NCBI RefSeq assembly: GCF_047922965.1
Contig: NZ_CP150481.1
Location: 558,001 to 622,000 of the forward strand
Reading direction: 5' to 3'
Length of the DNA stretch: 64,000 nt
Source of the DNA: Neptunicella plasticusilytica
Lineage (GTDB): Bacteria; Pseudomonadota; Gammaproteobacteria; Enterobacterales; Alteromonadaceae
The position numbers were made by a program, and so were the translations under genes. Numbering within the stretch: position 1 is the first letter of the stretch; each line of letters begins with the position of its first letter. Shown piece by piece: positions 54,301 through 61,761 of the stretch. Below the pieces are notes generated by a model. That model was given only the letters and a program-made list of their open reading frames with translations, was not told where the DNA came from and did no database searches.

Positions 54301-54422
54301 ACCCTATGGGAGGCAAGCTGGGTTACAGTTGGCCGGTTAATCTTGAACAAATCCCGATTAATGTGGGCGATAAAGATTATCAACCGCTGTTTGAATACGG
54401 CTATGGATTAACTTATCCCTAA
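51309..54422 (+). CDS. Lipoprotein fusing GH5_7-type beta-mannanase and GH3 beta-glycosidase
   Basis: The 1037-residue protein starts with a lipoprotein signal (lipobox LAGC, Cys21). Residues about 46-455 are a GH5 barrel: ITNLRVLAMSEAS, TWELANEPRPGSD with acid/base Glu239, FHMWAKNW, and VVMEEFGIERD with nucleophile Glu354. The pattern fits subfamily 7 mannanases. Residues about 461-1037 are GH3: LGIPFIYGTDAVHGHGN, ATAKHWVGDGG (KH 641-642), and nucleophile Asp726 in GFVVSDWQ, ending in a complete C-terminal domain. A single frame without a break covers both. The GH3 part is like exo-beta-glucosidases; it could instead accept mannosides. It would trim glucomannan at the cell surface next to the receptor. 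Confidence 0.9.
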   Translation: MKIKMAYIRILWIGILLLAGCSKQTETSAPQPAKVDKTVLQSVESADFVSVNKGKFQLNHRPYYFAGANFWHAGYMGVDDEEGQRQQLIRELDKLKSHGITNLRVLAMSEASALKMALQPAIQSEPGKLDDALLQGLDFLLAEMAKRDMKAVLFLNNFWQWSGGMSQYVSWQTGELVFDPDVTGDWNGFMQNSAKFYRMPEAQKVYRQVISQVIGRTNSITHIKYAEDPTIMTWELANEPRPGSDAEGHQYAQDFIGWVDSTAQFIHQLAPNQLVTTGSEGIMGTLQDEDLFLRTHNLASIDYMTFHMWAKNWSWFDINNPKQTYQSALQKAHQYIAKHIQYAAQLNKPVVMEEFGIERDNGDYRPSSTTQWRDKFFTDIFNQWYQAGQAGANIGGTNFWAWSGEARTQRDDFIWQTGDMFFGDPPQEPQGLNSVFDQDESTLAVLSHHAAQMESLTHQPSTAEKVEALVSQMTLAEKIGQMTQAERNHATPEDVKNYFLGSILNGGGSVPGNNTPQDWRDMIDAYQHAALSTRLGIPFIYGTDAVHGHGNGINTTLFPHNVGLGAMRNPELMEQIGRITAAETTAFGVHWNFGPALCVSRDERWGRAYECFAEVPEVGESYAGPYVTGSQASGQMIATAKHWVGDGGTTYGTGDHEYIIDRGDTRVSMDELRKIHIAPYLPAFKAGVASVMYSYSSVNGLKMHENQQLNQMLKGELGFDGFVVSDWQAIEEVQGETNRERIVRSINAGLDMAMEPEFWKEFITDLTAAVNEGEVPLSRIDDAVRRILTAKFELGLFDRPYSADRSVPAKLVVGTAEHRAVAREAVAQSLVMLKNDNNLLPLSKTAKVFVAGSHADNIGLQSGGWSIQWQGEKQSKNSGTTILQGIQALADDVTFNQNGEGAQGSDVAIVVVGENPYAEGWGDYNEQPCEYCQPLTLSDEDLQTLENVKASRVPFVVVLVSGRPLLISEQLPDWNALVAAWLPGTEGNGVADVLFGDHPMGGKLGYSWPVNLEQIPINVGDKDYQPLFEYGYGLTYP

Positions 54423-54431
54423 ATCTAATTT

Positions 54432-54466
54432 TCAGCCGGTGTTTGGAGCTAACCCTCATCGGCTGA
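54432..54466. terminator. Hairpin after GH5-GH3
   Basis: TCAGCCGGTG (54432-54441) pairs with CATCGGCTGA (54457-54466), 10 bp with one G-T. No T-run follows, so termination is uncertain. It lies 48 bp before the aldo-keto reductase gene. Confidence 0.4.
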
Positions 54467-54514
54467 TATTCTCTGTTAGAATCCAAACTTTCAACATAAT
54501 CAACGAGAAATTAT

Positions 54515-55510
54515 ATGAGCTATCAACCCGCCAGCAACAGATACGATGACATGGTTTACAAACGCTGCGGAAACAGCGGATTGTTGTTGCCTTTCGTGTC
54601 CCTGGGTCTTTGGCATAATTTTGGTGATGAAGCACCTTATGACGTGGCCGAGAAAATGATCCTCAGGGCGTTCGATTTGGGTATCACCCATTTTGATCTG
54701 GCCAATAACTACGGCCCACCGCCCGGCACGGCGGAAACTAATTTTGGCAAGATATTTCACCAACATTTGCAAGCTCACCGTGACGAGATGATTATCTCCA
54801 GCAAGGCCGGGTATTTAATGTGGGATGGCCCTTATGGCGAATGGGGTTCACGCAAATATTTGATTAGCAGTCTGAACCAGAGTCTGAAACGCATGAATTT
54901 GGAATATGTGGACATCTTCTATTCGCATCGACCCGATCCGCATACCCCGCTGGAGGAAACCATGGGCGCGCTGGATAGCATCGTGCGCAGTGGTAAGGCG
55001 CTGTATATCGGATTGTCCAACTATAATTCTGCCCAAACCCGTCGGGCGGTGCAGATCCTGAATGATCTGGGCACACCCTGCCTGATCCACCAGCCCCGTT
55101 ATTCGATGTTTGATCGCTGGACGGAAGAGGACGGACTGCATACCGAACTGGAAAAACAGGGCGTGGGATGTATTCCCTTTTCACCTTTGGCGCAAGGCTT
55201 GCTGACCAACAAATACCTGAACGGCATTCCGGCTGATTCGCGCGCAGCAGATAAAAATAATCAGTTTTTATCCGAAGACCAGGTCACCCAGGAGAAAGTC
55301 GATAAGGTGATTAAGCTGAATAAAATTGCCGAGGCGCGCGGACAGACTATGGCCCAATTGGCGATTTGCTGGATCCATCGCCAGCCTTCGGTAGCATCGG
55401 TGATTATTGGTGCCAGTAAGGTCAGCCAGATTGAAGATATTGTCGCGGCCCAGAGTCATTTATCACTTAGTGATGATGAAGTCAGAGAAATCGATTTAAT
55501 TCTTAAATAA
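54515..55510 (+). CDS. gpr: Aldo-keto reductase, L-glyceraldehyde-3-phosphate reductase (YghZ) type
   Basis: The 331-residue protein is very like E. coli YghZ/Gpr. It opens with RYDDMVYKRCGNSGLLLPFV, has the catalytic Asp/Tyr region DLGITHFDLANNYGPPPGTA, the Lys in ISSKAGYLMW, the His in VDIFYSHRPDPHTPLEETM, and the C-terminal NADPH motif VASVIIGASKVSQIED. The family reduces aldehydes such as L-glyceraldehyde-3-phosphate and methylglyoxal with NADPH. It follows the glycosidase on the same strand and may be co-transcribed, perhaps to deal with reactive sugars. A strong terminator follows. Confidence 0.9.
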   Translation: MSYQPASNRYDDMVYKRCGNSGLLLPFVSLGLWHNFGDEAPYDVAEKMILRAFDLGITHFDLANNYGPPPGTAETNFGKIFHQHLQAHRDEMIISSKAGYLMWDGPYGEWGSRKYLISSLNQSLKRMNLEYVDIFYSHRPDPHTPLEETMGALDSIVRSGKALYIGLSNYNSAQTRRAVQILNDLGTPCLIHQPRYSMFDRWTEEDGLHTELEKQGVGCIPFSPLAQGLLTNKYLNGIPADSRAADKNNQFLSEDQVTQEKVDKVIKLNKIAEARGQTMAQLAICWIHRQPSVASVIIGASKVSQIEDIVAAQSHLSLSDDEVREIDLILK

Positions 55511-55534
55511 CACGTAACGTATTGTATCTAAAAT

Positions 55535-55562
55535 AAAAAACCGCAATTCATTGCGGTTTTTT
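55535..55562. terminator. Intrinsic terminator, bidirectional
   Basis: AAAAAACCGCAAT and ATTGCGGTTTTTT form a near-perfect stem with flanking A- and T-runs, between the aldo-keto reductase and the converging xylanase gene. Suitable for both strands. Confidence 0.9.
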
Positions 55563-55584
55563 ATGCCGGGATATTGATTAATGG

Positions 55585-56739
55585 TTACTGGGCGGCTAAT
55601 CCGACCTCAATCACTTTTTGCAATGCCTGTTTGGCACTACCATCACGATTAAACAGTAATGGATAATTGGTACGTCCCGCCACTGGCCAGCCGTTTAACC
55701 AGGAATCACCATCTGTTACGCCCCAAAATGTCACCCGGTCAATGTCTTTATGATGCTTTAAAAACAGTTTGAAAATAGCGGCGTAGCGATCACCTAAGGC
55801 GGCGTCGGCACTGGCAGGGAAGTTACCGTTGGGATAGGGATTATTTTCTGGGGTGGCGATGCGTTTTTGCAGATCCACATTGGCACCGTTAGCACCAAAA
55901 AACTGTGAGCGACCCAGATAATCGATATCCAGCTCGGTAATATGCAAAGGTAGGCCGGTCGCGGCTAATTTAGTCAAACTAGTGTCAATTTCATCCAGTG
56001 TCGGGCTATCCATCGACCAATGCCCTTGAATACCAAGGCCATCAATAGGCACACCGCGAGCTTTAAAGTCATTGACCATCTTGATTACGGTATTAACCCG
56101 CCCTGACCGGGTCATCCCATAATCATTATAAAGTTTGACCGCATCGGCCGGTAGCTCATCGTTGGCAATACGAAAGGCTTGCTCAATAAAATCGTCACCA
56201 ATAATCTTGTTGTACAGTGACTGGCGCAAGCTGCCGTCATCTTCAATCGCTTCGTTAACCACATCCCAGATCTTGATTTTATCGCCATAACGGTTGGCCA
56301 TTAACTTGGCCCGTTCACGCATACGTTTAAGCAGTGCATCGCGGCTGAGTAAGTTGCCATTGTCGTCTTTAAACACCCAGTCCGGGGTTTGACTGTGCCA
56401 AAACAAGACATGTCCAACCGCTGCAATTCCTTGTTGTTGGGTATAGCTGGCGAACTTGTCCGGCGCCTCAAAATTGTATTCACCCGGCTGTGGATTAAAC
56501 GGGCCCCACTTCATGGCATTGTCCATGGTTGCCGCAGAAAAATGCTGCTTAACGATACGCATTTTTTTTGACGAAGGATGGGCCACCATATCGCCGTTGA
56601 CTGTGGCACCGACAAGGAATTTACCGGCATAGGCATCTTTTAACGAAGGCTGGTCTGACTTGACCTGTTGCGCCGCACAACTTGTCAATATCGCGATAGA
56701 TAGCAGCGCCGCACTGATTAATTTTATCTGGTTTAACAC
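55585..56739 (-). CDS. GH10 endo-1,4-beta-xylanase, lipoprotein
   Basis: The 384-residue protein has a lipoprotein signal (SIAILTSC, Cys21) and a single GH10 barrel. HFSAATMDNAMKWGPFNPQP, AVGHVLFWHSQTPDW, WDVVNEAIEDD with acid/base Glu163, and LPLHITELDIDY with nucleophile Glu269 are all present. It cleaves xylan backbone linkages at the cell surface or in the periplasm. The start is GTG 56739 with GGAAA seven bases upstream. It is single on the minus strand; no xylosidase or xylose pathway gene is nearby, so it may act on mixed hemicellulose alongside the mannan enzymes. Confidence 0.93.
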   Translation of the reverse strand: MLNQIKLISAALLSIAILTSCAAQQVKSDQPSLKDAYAGKFLVGATVNGDMVAHPSSKKMRIVKQHFSAATMDNAMKWGPFNPQPGEYNFEAPDKFASYTQQQGIAAVGHVLFWHSQTPDWVFKDDNGNLLSRDALLKRMRERAKLMANRYGDKIKIWDVVNEAIEDDGSLRQSLYNKIIGDDFIEQAFRIANDELPADAVKLYNDYGMTRSGRVNTVIKMVNDFKARGVPIDGLGIQGHWSMDSPTLDEIDTSLTKLAATGLPLHITELDIDYLGRSQFFGANGANVDLQKRIATPENNPYPNGNFPASADAALGDRYAAIFKLFLKHHKDIDRVTFWGVTDGDSWLNGWPVAGRTNYPLLFNRDGSAKQALQKVIEVGLAAQ

Positions 56740-57021
56740 AAAGCTATTTCCATTGTGGCTATTTGTGCGCGGAGTATAGCAACATTCAAATCCGCGTCTG
56801 TGCGGTTGCTAAATAAAGTAAAGGCTAAAAGAAATTGTTAAATATATGTAACCCGAACTTTGGTGACGTAACTCAAGTACATCGCGCGACAAACCTGGTT
56901 AGTAATATGCAACATAACGATGGAGGGGCAGGAGGAGTAAAGGTTTAAAAGTTAACAAATTATCTGTATTCGGTTTTTAGATGTTTTGATAAAGAAAAAC
57001 TAGGTAAAGTAGAAAAATCAG

Positions 57022-57141
57022 ATGAGCAATCGCGCGGGACTTATTATGCAAGCCGCACTAAATATATTGTTTTTTATTTTAGTCTGCATGTATTTACCTT
57101 GCTTGGGGAACAGGAGTAATAATGGGATCCACAACAAATAG
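57022..57141 (+). CDS. Possible small membrane peptide upstream of pspC
   Basis: In the 382-base gap before the PspC gene there is a 39-codon frame starting MSNRAGLIMQAALNILFFIL, with one hydrophobic helix. It overlaps the PspC start by 20 bases, which would allow coupled translation. There is no strong ribosome site (AGGTAA lies rather far upstream), and I know no homologue. The rest of the gap (56740-57021) shows nothing clear. This is a weak call. Confidence 0.25.
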   Translation: MSNRAGLIMQAALNILFFILVCMYLPCLGNRSNNGIHNK

Positions 57142-57316
57142 AAAACTGACACGCGGTTCAACTTTTATCGCGGGAGGGGTATGCGCGGGGTTAGCAAAAT
57201 ATTACGGAATCAGTAAAGGCGGTGTTCAGGCCGGCTTTGTTATGGGGAGTTTGTTTTTTGGCGCTACGATCCTTTTATATCTTATCCTTTGGGCAATTTT
57301 ACCCGCGGAAAGTTAG
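57122..57316 (+). CDS. PspC-domain small membrane protein
   Basis: The 64-residue protein is essentially one PspC domain. RGSTFIAGGVCAGLAKYYGI carries the conserved GVxxGLAxY pattern, followed by a membrane helix (LFFGATILLYLILWAILP) ending in PAE. PspC proteins sense or bind membrane stress components, but stand-alone short forms are widespread with unknown role. AGGAG lies directly upstream of the ATG. No pspA or pspB is nearby. A good terminator follows at 57370. Confidence 0.85.
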   Translation: MGSTTNRKLTRGSTFIAGGVCAGLAKYYGISKGGVQAGFVMGSLFFGATILLYLILWAILPAES

Positions 57317-57369
57317 TGCGGTTATAACCTGTAGCTAGCTCTAGCTAAAATTTAATCTATTGTGCTGAT

Positions 57370-57396
57370 AGCGGGGAATTGCTCCCCCGCTTTTTT
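57370..57396 (+). terminator. Intrinsic terminator of pspC-type gene
   Basis: AGCGGGG and CCCCGCT form a GC-rich stem followed by six T residues (57391-57396). It lies between the PspC gene and the converging GH3 gene. Confidence 0.85.
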
Positions 57397-57402
57397 GTGA
57401 TG

Positions 57403-59664
57403 TTATTCGACCACTTTAAAACTAGCTTTTAAACCACTGGCGGCATTGGGTGCAATCCACAGGTTAAAATCACCCGGCTCGGTAACCTTTTGCATTTTAA
57501 TATTATGGAAGGCTAACTGATCGGTATTCAGGGTAAAGTGCACCGTTTGGCTTTGGCCCGGTTTTAGGCTGATTTTTTGCCAGTCTTTGAGTTCTCGTAC
57601 CGGCCGGGTGACATCCCCCACCACGTCCTGAATATATAATTGCACCACTTCGCTGGCTTCGCGTTTGCCGCTGTTGGTAATAGTGGCAGACACTTGTAAT
57701 TCACCGCCCATTTTAACGCTGTTTTTATCAAGCTTAAGGTCGCTGTAGTCAAATGTACTGTATGTCAGACCATAACCAAAGGGATAGGCCGGGCGAAAGC
57801 CGATATCCAGATAGTGTGAATCGTTACCCAACGAACTTTGCCAAGCCTGTACCGGAATATCGTCAATTGGCACGTAATCTTTGTCGTTGGCCGGTCGGCC
57901 GGTATTTTTGTGATTGTAATAAATAGGGGCCTGAGCCGCGGTAATTGGCCAGGTGACAGGCAGGCGGCCAGAAGGGGATACCTTACCCAATAATAAATCG
58001 CTGATCGCCGGGCCAGCCATGGTGCCGGGATGAAAGTTAAACAGTACTGCATCGACATCACCAATGATATTGCCCAGGGTGATAGGTCGTCCGGCCATCA
58101 CCACCAGAATGAGCGGTTTATCCAGTTTGGCCAGTTGTTTAATTAGCGCTTCCTGCGCACCGGGCAAGCTGATATCGGCGCGGCTATGGGCTTCACCGGA
58201 TAAAATCGATTCTTCACCACCAACAAAAACGATAGTATCAGCCTGCTTGGCAGCTTGTATGGCTGCGGCGAAGCCCGCATCTGTTTTAACCCGGCTGTAG
58301 GCTAACCCTTCGGCAAATTGCACATTCTGTTTGCCTAGCTGCTGTTGCATGGCATCCAGTACGGTGATGTTATTTTCGGCCCGGCCATCAAAAACCCAGG
58401 TGCCCATTTGTTCGTGAGCGGCATTAGCTAAAGGGCCGATTAAGGCAATCTTGCCTTTCGGTTTTAGCGGCAATGCCCCGTCATTTTTAAGCAAAATGGC
58501 AGACTGCTGTGCGGCTTGTTGCGCTAACTGGCGATGTTCAGCGGATAAAATCGAGGATTGCTCCACCTTGCGGCGTTGTGGATGTTCAAACAAATTCAGG
58601 CGGAATTTGATGCGCAGAATATTGCGCACCAGATTATCCAGTTGGGCTTCGCTGACTTTGCCTTCCTCGATCAGTTGAGCCAGATAGAGTTCATAAGTAT
58701 CGCTGGTCATTTCCATATCCAGACCGGCATTGGCGGCGCGCTCCGCAGCATGCTTTTTATCGGCGGCGTAGCCGTGGGCAATCATTTCAATCACCGAATC
58801 CCAGTCACTGACCACCATGCCGTCATATTGCCATTCACCGCGTAAAATATCGGTTAATACAAACTGGTTACCGGTGGCGGGTACGCCGTTTAATTCGTTA
58901 AAAGAGGTCATCATTGAGGCCACCCCGGCATCGGCCGCCGCTTTAAACGGCACCAGATAAACATCGCGCAATTCGCCTTCGGGAATTTGTGCGGTGTTGT
59001 AATCGCGGCCGCCTTCGGCTGCGCCATAACCGACCAGATGCTTGGCCGTAGCAGCCATCGCGGTAGGATTGCTTAAATCATCGGTTTGGAAGCCTTTAAC
59101 CATGGCGACTGAAAATGCCGAAGTGAGAAGCGGATCTTCACCAAAAGATTCGGCAATTCGTCCCCAGCGAGGATCACGGGCTATATCCATCATGGGAGCA
59201 AAGGTCCAGTTAACGCCAAATTCGCTGGCCTCAATGGCGGATACTCGCGCACCATTTTCGGCCAGTTCCGGTTGCCAACTGGCGGCTAGTCCCAACGGAA
59301 TAGGAAAAATGGTCTTAAATCCGTGAATAACATCACGACCAAATAACAGCGGAATACCCAAACGGGATTCTTGCACCGCGATACGTTGCAGTTCATCGCG
59401 CTCTTCGGGCTTCATGACATTTAAAAAGGCACCGACGTTACCGGCTTTGACCGTGGCTTTTAAACTGTCGGGCAGTGGACCCTTCGCCCGACTGGAACGG
59501 CCACGAAGGTTGGTCTGACCTATTTTTTCGGCCAGGGACATCTTGCTCAGCAATTCATCGACTTTTTGCTCTATTGCGTCGTTGGCAAAGCAGGGTGAAC
59601 AAACAAGCCCAACAACACAAATAACCGAAACTAACCTGCTACCCAGGCCCAACATTAATTTCAT
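57403..59664 (-). CDS. GH3 beta-glucosidase, BglX type
   Basis: The 753-residue exported enzyme has a signal peptide (SRLVSVICVVGLVCSPCFA). The GH3 N-domain includes LGIPLLFGRDVIHGFKTIFP, DPRWGRIAESFGEDP, AATAKHLVGYG (KH pair) and nucleophile Asp287 in YDGMVVSDWDSV. The GH3-C domain (FVGGEESILSGEAHSRADIS) and a C-terminal FnIII-like domain (KREASEVVQLYIQDVVGDVT) are complete. It releases glucose from beta-linked oligosaccharides in the periplasm. The start at 59664 has GAGGAT upstream; the in-frame extension to 59727 lacks a ribosome site. It diverges from the gluconokinase gene across a LacI-type site. Confidence 0.92.
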   Translation of the reverse strand: MKLMLGLGSRLVSVICVVGLVCSPCFANDAIEQKVDELLSKMSLAEKIGQTNLRGRSSRAKGPLPDSLKATVKAGNVGAFLNVMKPEERDELQRIAVQESRLGIPLLFGRDVIHGFKTIFPIPLGLAASWQPELAENGARVSAIEASEFGVNWTFAPMMDIARDPRWGRIAESFGEDPLLTSAFSVAMVKGFQTDDLSNPTAMAATAKHLVGYGAAEGGRDYNTAQIPEGELRDVYLVPFKAAADAGVASMMTSFNELNGVPATGNQFVLTDILRGEWQYDGMVVSDWDSVIEMIAHGYAADKKHAAERAANAGLDMEMTSDTYELYLAQLIEEGKVSEAQLDNLVRNILRIKFRLNLFEHPQRRKVEQSSILSAEHRQLAQQAAQQSAILLKNDGALPLKPKGKIALIGPLANAAHEQMGTWVFDGRAENNITVLDAMQQQLGKQNVQFAEGLAYSRVKTDAGFAAAIQAAKQADTIVFVGGEESILSGEAHSRADISLPGAQEALIKQLAKLDKPLILVVMAGRPITLGNIIGDVDAVLFNFHPGTMAGPAISDLLLGKVSPSGRLPVTWPITAAQAPIYYNHKNTGRPANDKDYVPIDDIPVQAWQSSLGNDSHYLDIGFRPAYPFGYGLTYSTFDYSDLKLDKNSVKMGGELQVSATITNSGKREASEVVQLYIQDVVGDVTRPVRELKDWQKISLKPGQSQTVHFTLNTDQLAFHNIKMQKVTEPGDFNLWIAPNAASGLKASFKVVE

Positions 59665-59739
59665 AACAAAATCCTCAAATACTATCATTATCCACCCAAT
59701 GAGCTTTAAATAGTCCCTAAAGCCCAATTAAAACAGGGC

Positions 59740-59753
59740 TGAAAACGGTTGCA
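59740..59753. promoter_or_regulatory. LacI-type operator between GH3 and gluconokinase
   Basis: TGAAAACGGTTGCA matches TGNAANCGNTTNCA exactly. It sits 76 bp before the GH3 start and 65 bp before the gluconokinase start, so it may control both divergent genes. Confidence 0.5.
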
Positions 59754-59817
59754 GCGAGATTAGCATAGTTATACTGTAGTGACACTTTTTTAACAAATTT
59801 TACATTGGAACCCCTGC

Positions 59818-60369
59818 ATGAATTTGCTATCGTCTGTGCGCCGGTTATCCAAGCCCATTTTAGTGATTGTGATGGGGGTATCAGGAAGTGGGAAAACCAC
59901 ATTAGCCAAATTATTATCTGAACGTTTGTCGTTCCGTTACGTTGAAGCTGATGATTTCCATTCTGATCAAGCCAAACAGAAAATGGCCGCCGGGATCCCG
60001 TTAACGGATCAGGACCGCTTACCCTGGATAACCTGTATGTGTGATTTTTTGAATGAGCAGTTTCAACAGCAACAAAGTTGTGTGCTGTCTTACTCGGGAT
60101 TGCGCGCCAAACATCGGGAGGCGTTTCGAGCGTTACCTTTTGATACGTTGTTTGTTTTCTTGCATGGTAAACAGGAAATCATTTTGCAACGTATGCAACA
60201 ACGGCAAGGGCATTATATGCCGGCGACGCTGCTGCAAAGTCAGTTTGATAGTCTGGAGTCTCCGCAGGGTGAGCAAAATGTGGTTGCTATTGATCTTGAT
60301 GCGAGTAAAGACATTATTCTTGATAACACTGAAAAACAAATTGCCGGGTGGCTACTATCACTGCAGTAA
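59818..60369 (+). CDS. gntK: Gluconokinase
   Basis: The 183-residue protein phosphorylates gluconate to 6-phosphogluconate. The P-loop GVSGSGKT is at residues 20-27, followed by the gluconate-kinase motifs YVEADDFHSDQAKQKMAAGI, PLTDQDRLPW and a SYSGLRAKHREAFR segment corresponding to the SCSALKxxYR motif. QGHYMPATLLQSQFDSLE is the lid region typical of GntK/IdnK. A MFS sugar permease follows 71 bp downstream, with a perfect LacI-type palindrome in the gap. Confidence 0.9.
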   Translation: MNLLSSVRRLSKPILVIVMGVSGSGKTTLAKLLSERLSFRYVEADDFHSDQAKQKMAAGIPLTDQDRLPWITCMCDFLNEQFQQQQSCVLSYSGLRAKHREAFRALPFDTLFVFLHGKQEIILQRMQQRQGHYMPATLLQSQFDSLESPQGEQNVVAIDLDASKDIILDNTEKQIAGWLLSLQ

Positions 60370-60390
60370 ACCTGAGCTAACAGGGCGCAA

Positions 60391-60404
60391 TGTAAGCGCT
60401 TACA
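60391..60404. promoter_or_regulatory. LacI-type operator upstream of sugar permease
   Basis: TGTAAGCGCTTACA is a perfect 14-bp palindrome matching TGNAANCGNTTNCA. It ends 36 bp before the permease ATG. Its centre (GCGC) differs from the CCGG of the mannan sites, so another LacI-family protein may read it. Confidence 0.65.
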
Positions 60405-60440
60405 ATAAACAATATAAGCCAACAACACAAAGAGTTAATT

Positions 60441-61715
60441 ATGGAAAATATCGGTACTGCCGCTGCGCATAGTGATCAAAAAAATTATACCGTTCCGCTA
60501 ACAATCCTGACCAGTCTGTTTTTTATGTGGGGGTTTATTACCTGCCTGAACGATATTCTGATTCCCCATTTAAAAGCCGTGTTTGATCTGAATTATTTTC
60601 AGGCCATGGCGGTGAACTTTGCCTTTTTTGGCGCCTATGCGGTGGTGTCTTACCCTGCCGGTACTTATGTTAAAAGAGTCGGTTATCAAAAAGGTATTGT
60701 CACCGGTTTAACTGTGGCAGGCGTCGGATGTTTGATGTTTTATCCGGCCGCAGCCATGCAGCAATACGGATTGTTCCTGTTTGCGCTATTTATACTGGCT
60801 GCCGGAATTACTGTCTTGCAGGTTGCCGCTAATCCCTATGTAACACGGTTGGGACCGGTACGTACTGCATCGAGTCGCTTGTCTCTGACCCAGGCATTTA
60901 ATTCGCTGGGTACCACCGTTGCACCCTGGTTTGGCGCGTTGTTGATTTTCTCGGTCGCCACCTTATCTGCGGCTGATTTGGCGGCTATGTCGGCCGAAGA
61001 AGTGGCGACCTATAACGCTACGCAGGCGGCTTCGGTGCAGTTGCCCTATATCATTTTAGCAACCGCATTGTTTGTACTGGCGATTATTTTCTCGCGCCTG
61101 AATCTGCCGGTGATTGAAGAGCCGGAGCAGACGGAAGTGGCCGGTGGTATTAAAGAAGCACTGCAACACTCTCATTTGTTATTCGGGGTCATCGCTATTT
61201 TTGTGTATGTGGGCGGTGAAGTGGCGATTGGCAGTTTTCTGGTTAACTTTTTTGCCGAACCTTCGATTGCCGGTCTAGCCGAGAAAGACGCGGCAGCACT
61301 GGTCAGTTACTACTGGGGGGGAGCCATGGTCGGACGCTTTATTGGTGCGGCGGTCATGACTAAAGTGTCTCCCCGGGCGGTATTGACTTTTAATGGTCTG
61401 GCAGTAATGGTTCTGGTACTGACCGCAATGAATACCTCTGGTTCAACAGCCATGTGGGCAATTCTGGCAGTGGGTCTGTTTAACTCCATTATGTTCCCGA
61501 CCATATTCAGTCTGGCAATTGAAAAACTGGGCCCATTGGCCAGTGTCGGTTCCGGTTTGTTGTGTGTGGCAATTGTCGGTGGCGCAATAGTTCCTTCCTT
61601 GCAAGGCTTGTTGGCAGATAGTCAGGGTATTCAGTTCAGCTTTATCCTGCCGGTTATCTGCTACTTATATATCGCCTGGTACGGTTTTTCAGGTAGTAAG
61701 ATGCGTTCTAATTAA
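60441..61715 (+). CDS. Sugar MFS transporter (FucP/GluP family)
   Basis: The 424-residue protein has about twelve membrane helices and the FucP/GluP signatures: LTSLFFMWGFITCLNDILIP at the N-terminus, YPAGTYVKRVGYQKGIVTGL, and LQVAANPYVTRLGPVRTASS. This family imports hexoses such as glucose, galactose or fucose with protons. It follows gluconokinase and is preceded by its own LacI-type palindrome. Import of glucose released by the GH3 enzymes is a plausible role. Confidence 0.88.
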   Translation: MENIGTAAAHSDQKNYTVPLTILTSLFFMWGFITCLNDILIPHLKAVFDLNYFQAMAVNFAFFGAYAVVSYPAGTYVKRVGYQKGIVTGLTVAGVGCLMFYPAAAMQQYGLFLFALFILAAGITVLQVAANPYVTRLGPVRTASSRLSLTQAFNSLGTTVAPWFGALLIFSVATLSAADLAAMSAEEVATYNATQAASVQLPYIILATALFVLAIIFSRLNLPVIEEPEQTEVAGGIKEALQHSHLLFGVIAIFVYVGGEVAIGSFLVNFFAEPSIAGLAEKDAAALVSYYWGGAMVGRFIGAAVMTKVSPRAVLTFNGLAVMVLVLTAMNTSGSTAMWAILAVGLFNSIMFPTIFSLAIEKLGPLASVGSGLLCVAIVGGAIVPSLQGLLADSQGIQFSFILPVICYLYIAWYGFSGSKMRSN

Positions 61716-61734
61716 GTCTTTAGATATTGCTTAT

Positions 61735-61757
61735 CGGGTAGCCCTGCTACCCGGTAT
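61735..61757. terminator. Hairpin between converging transporter genes
   Basis: CGGGTAGC-CCT-GCTACCCG (61735-61753) followed by GTATTTTG is a probable terminator for the sugar permease. Confidence 0.65.
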
Positions 61758-61761
61758 TTTG

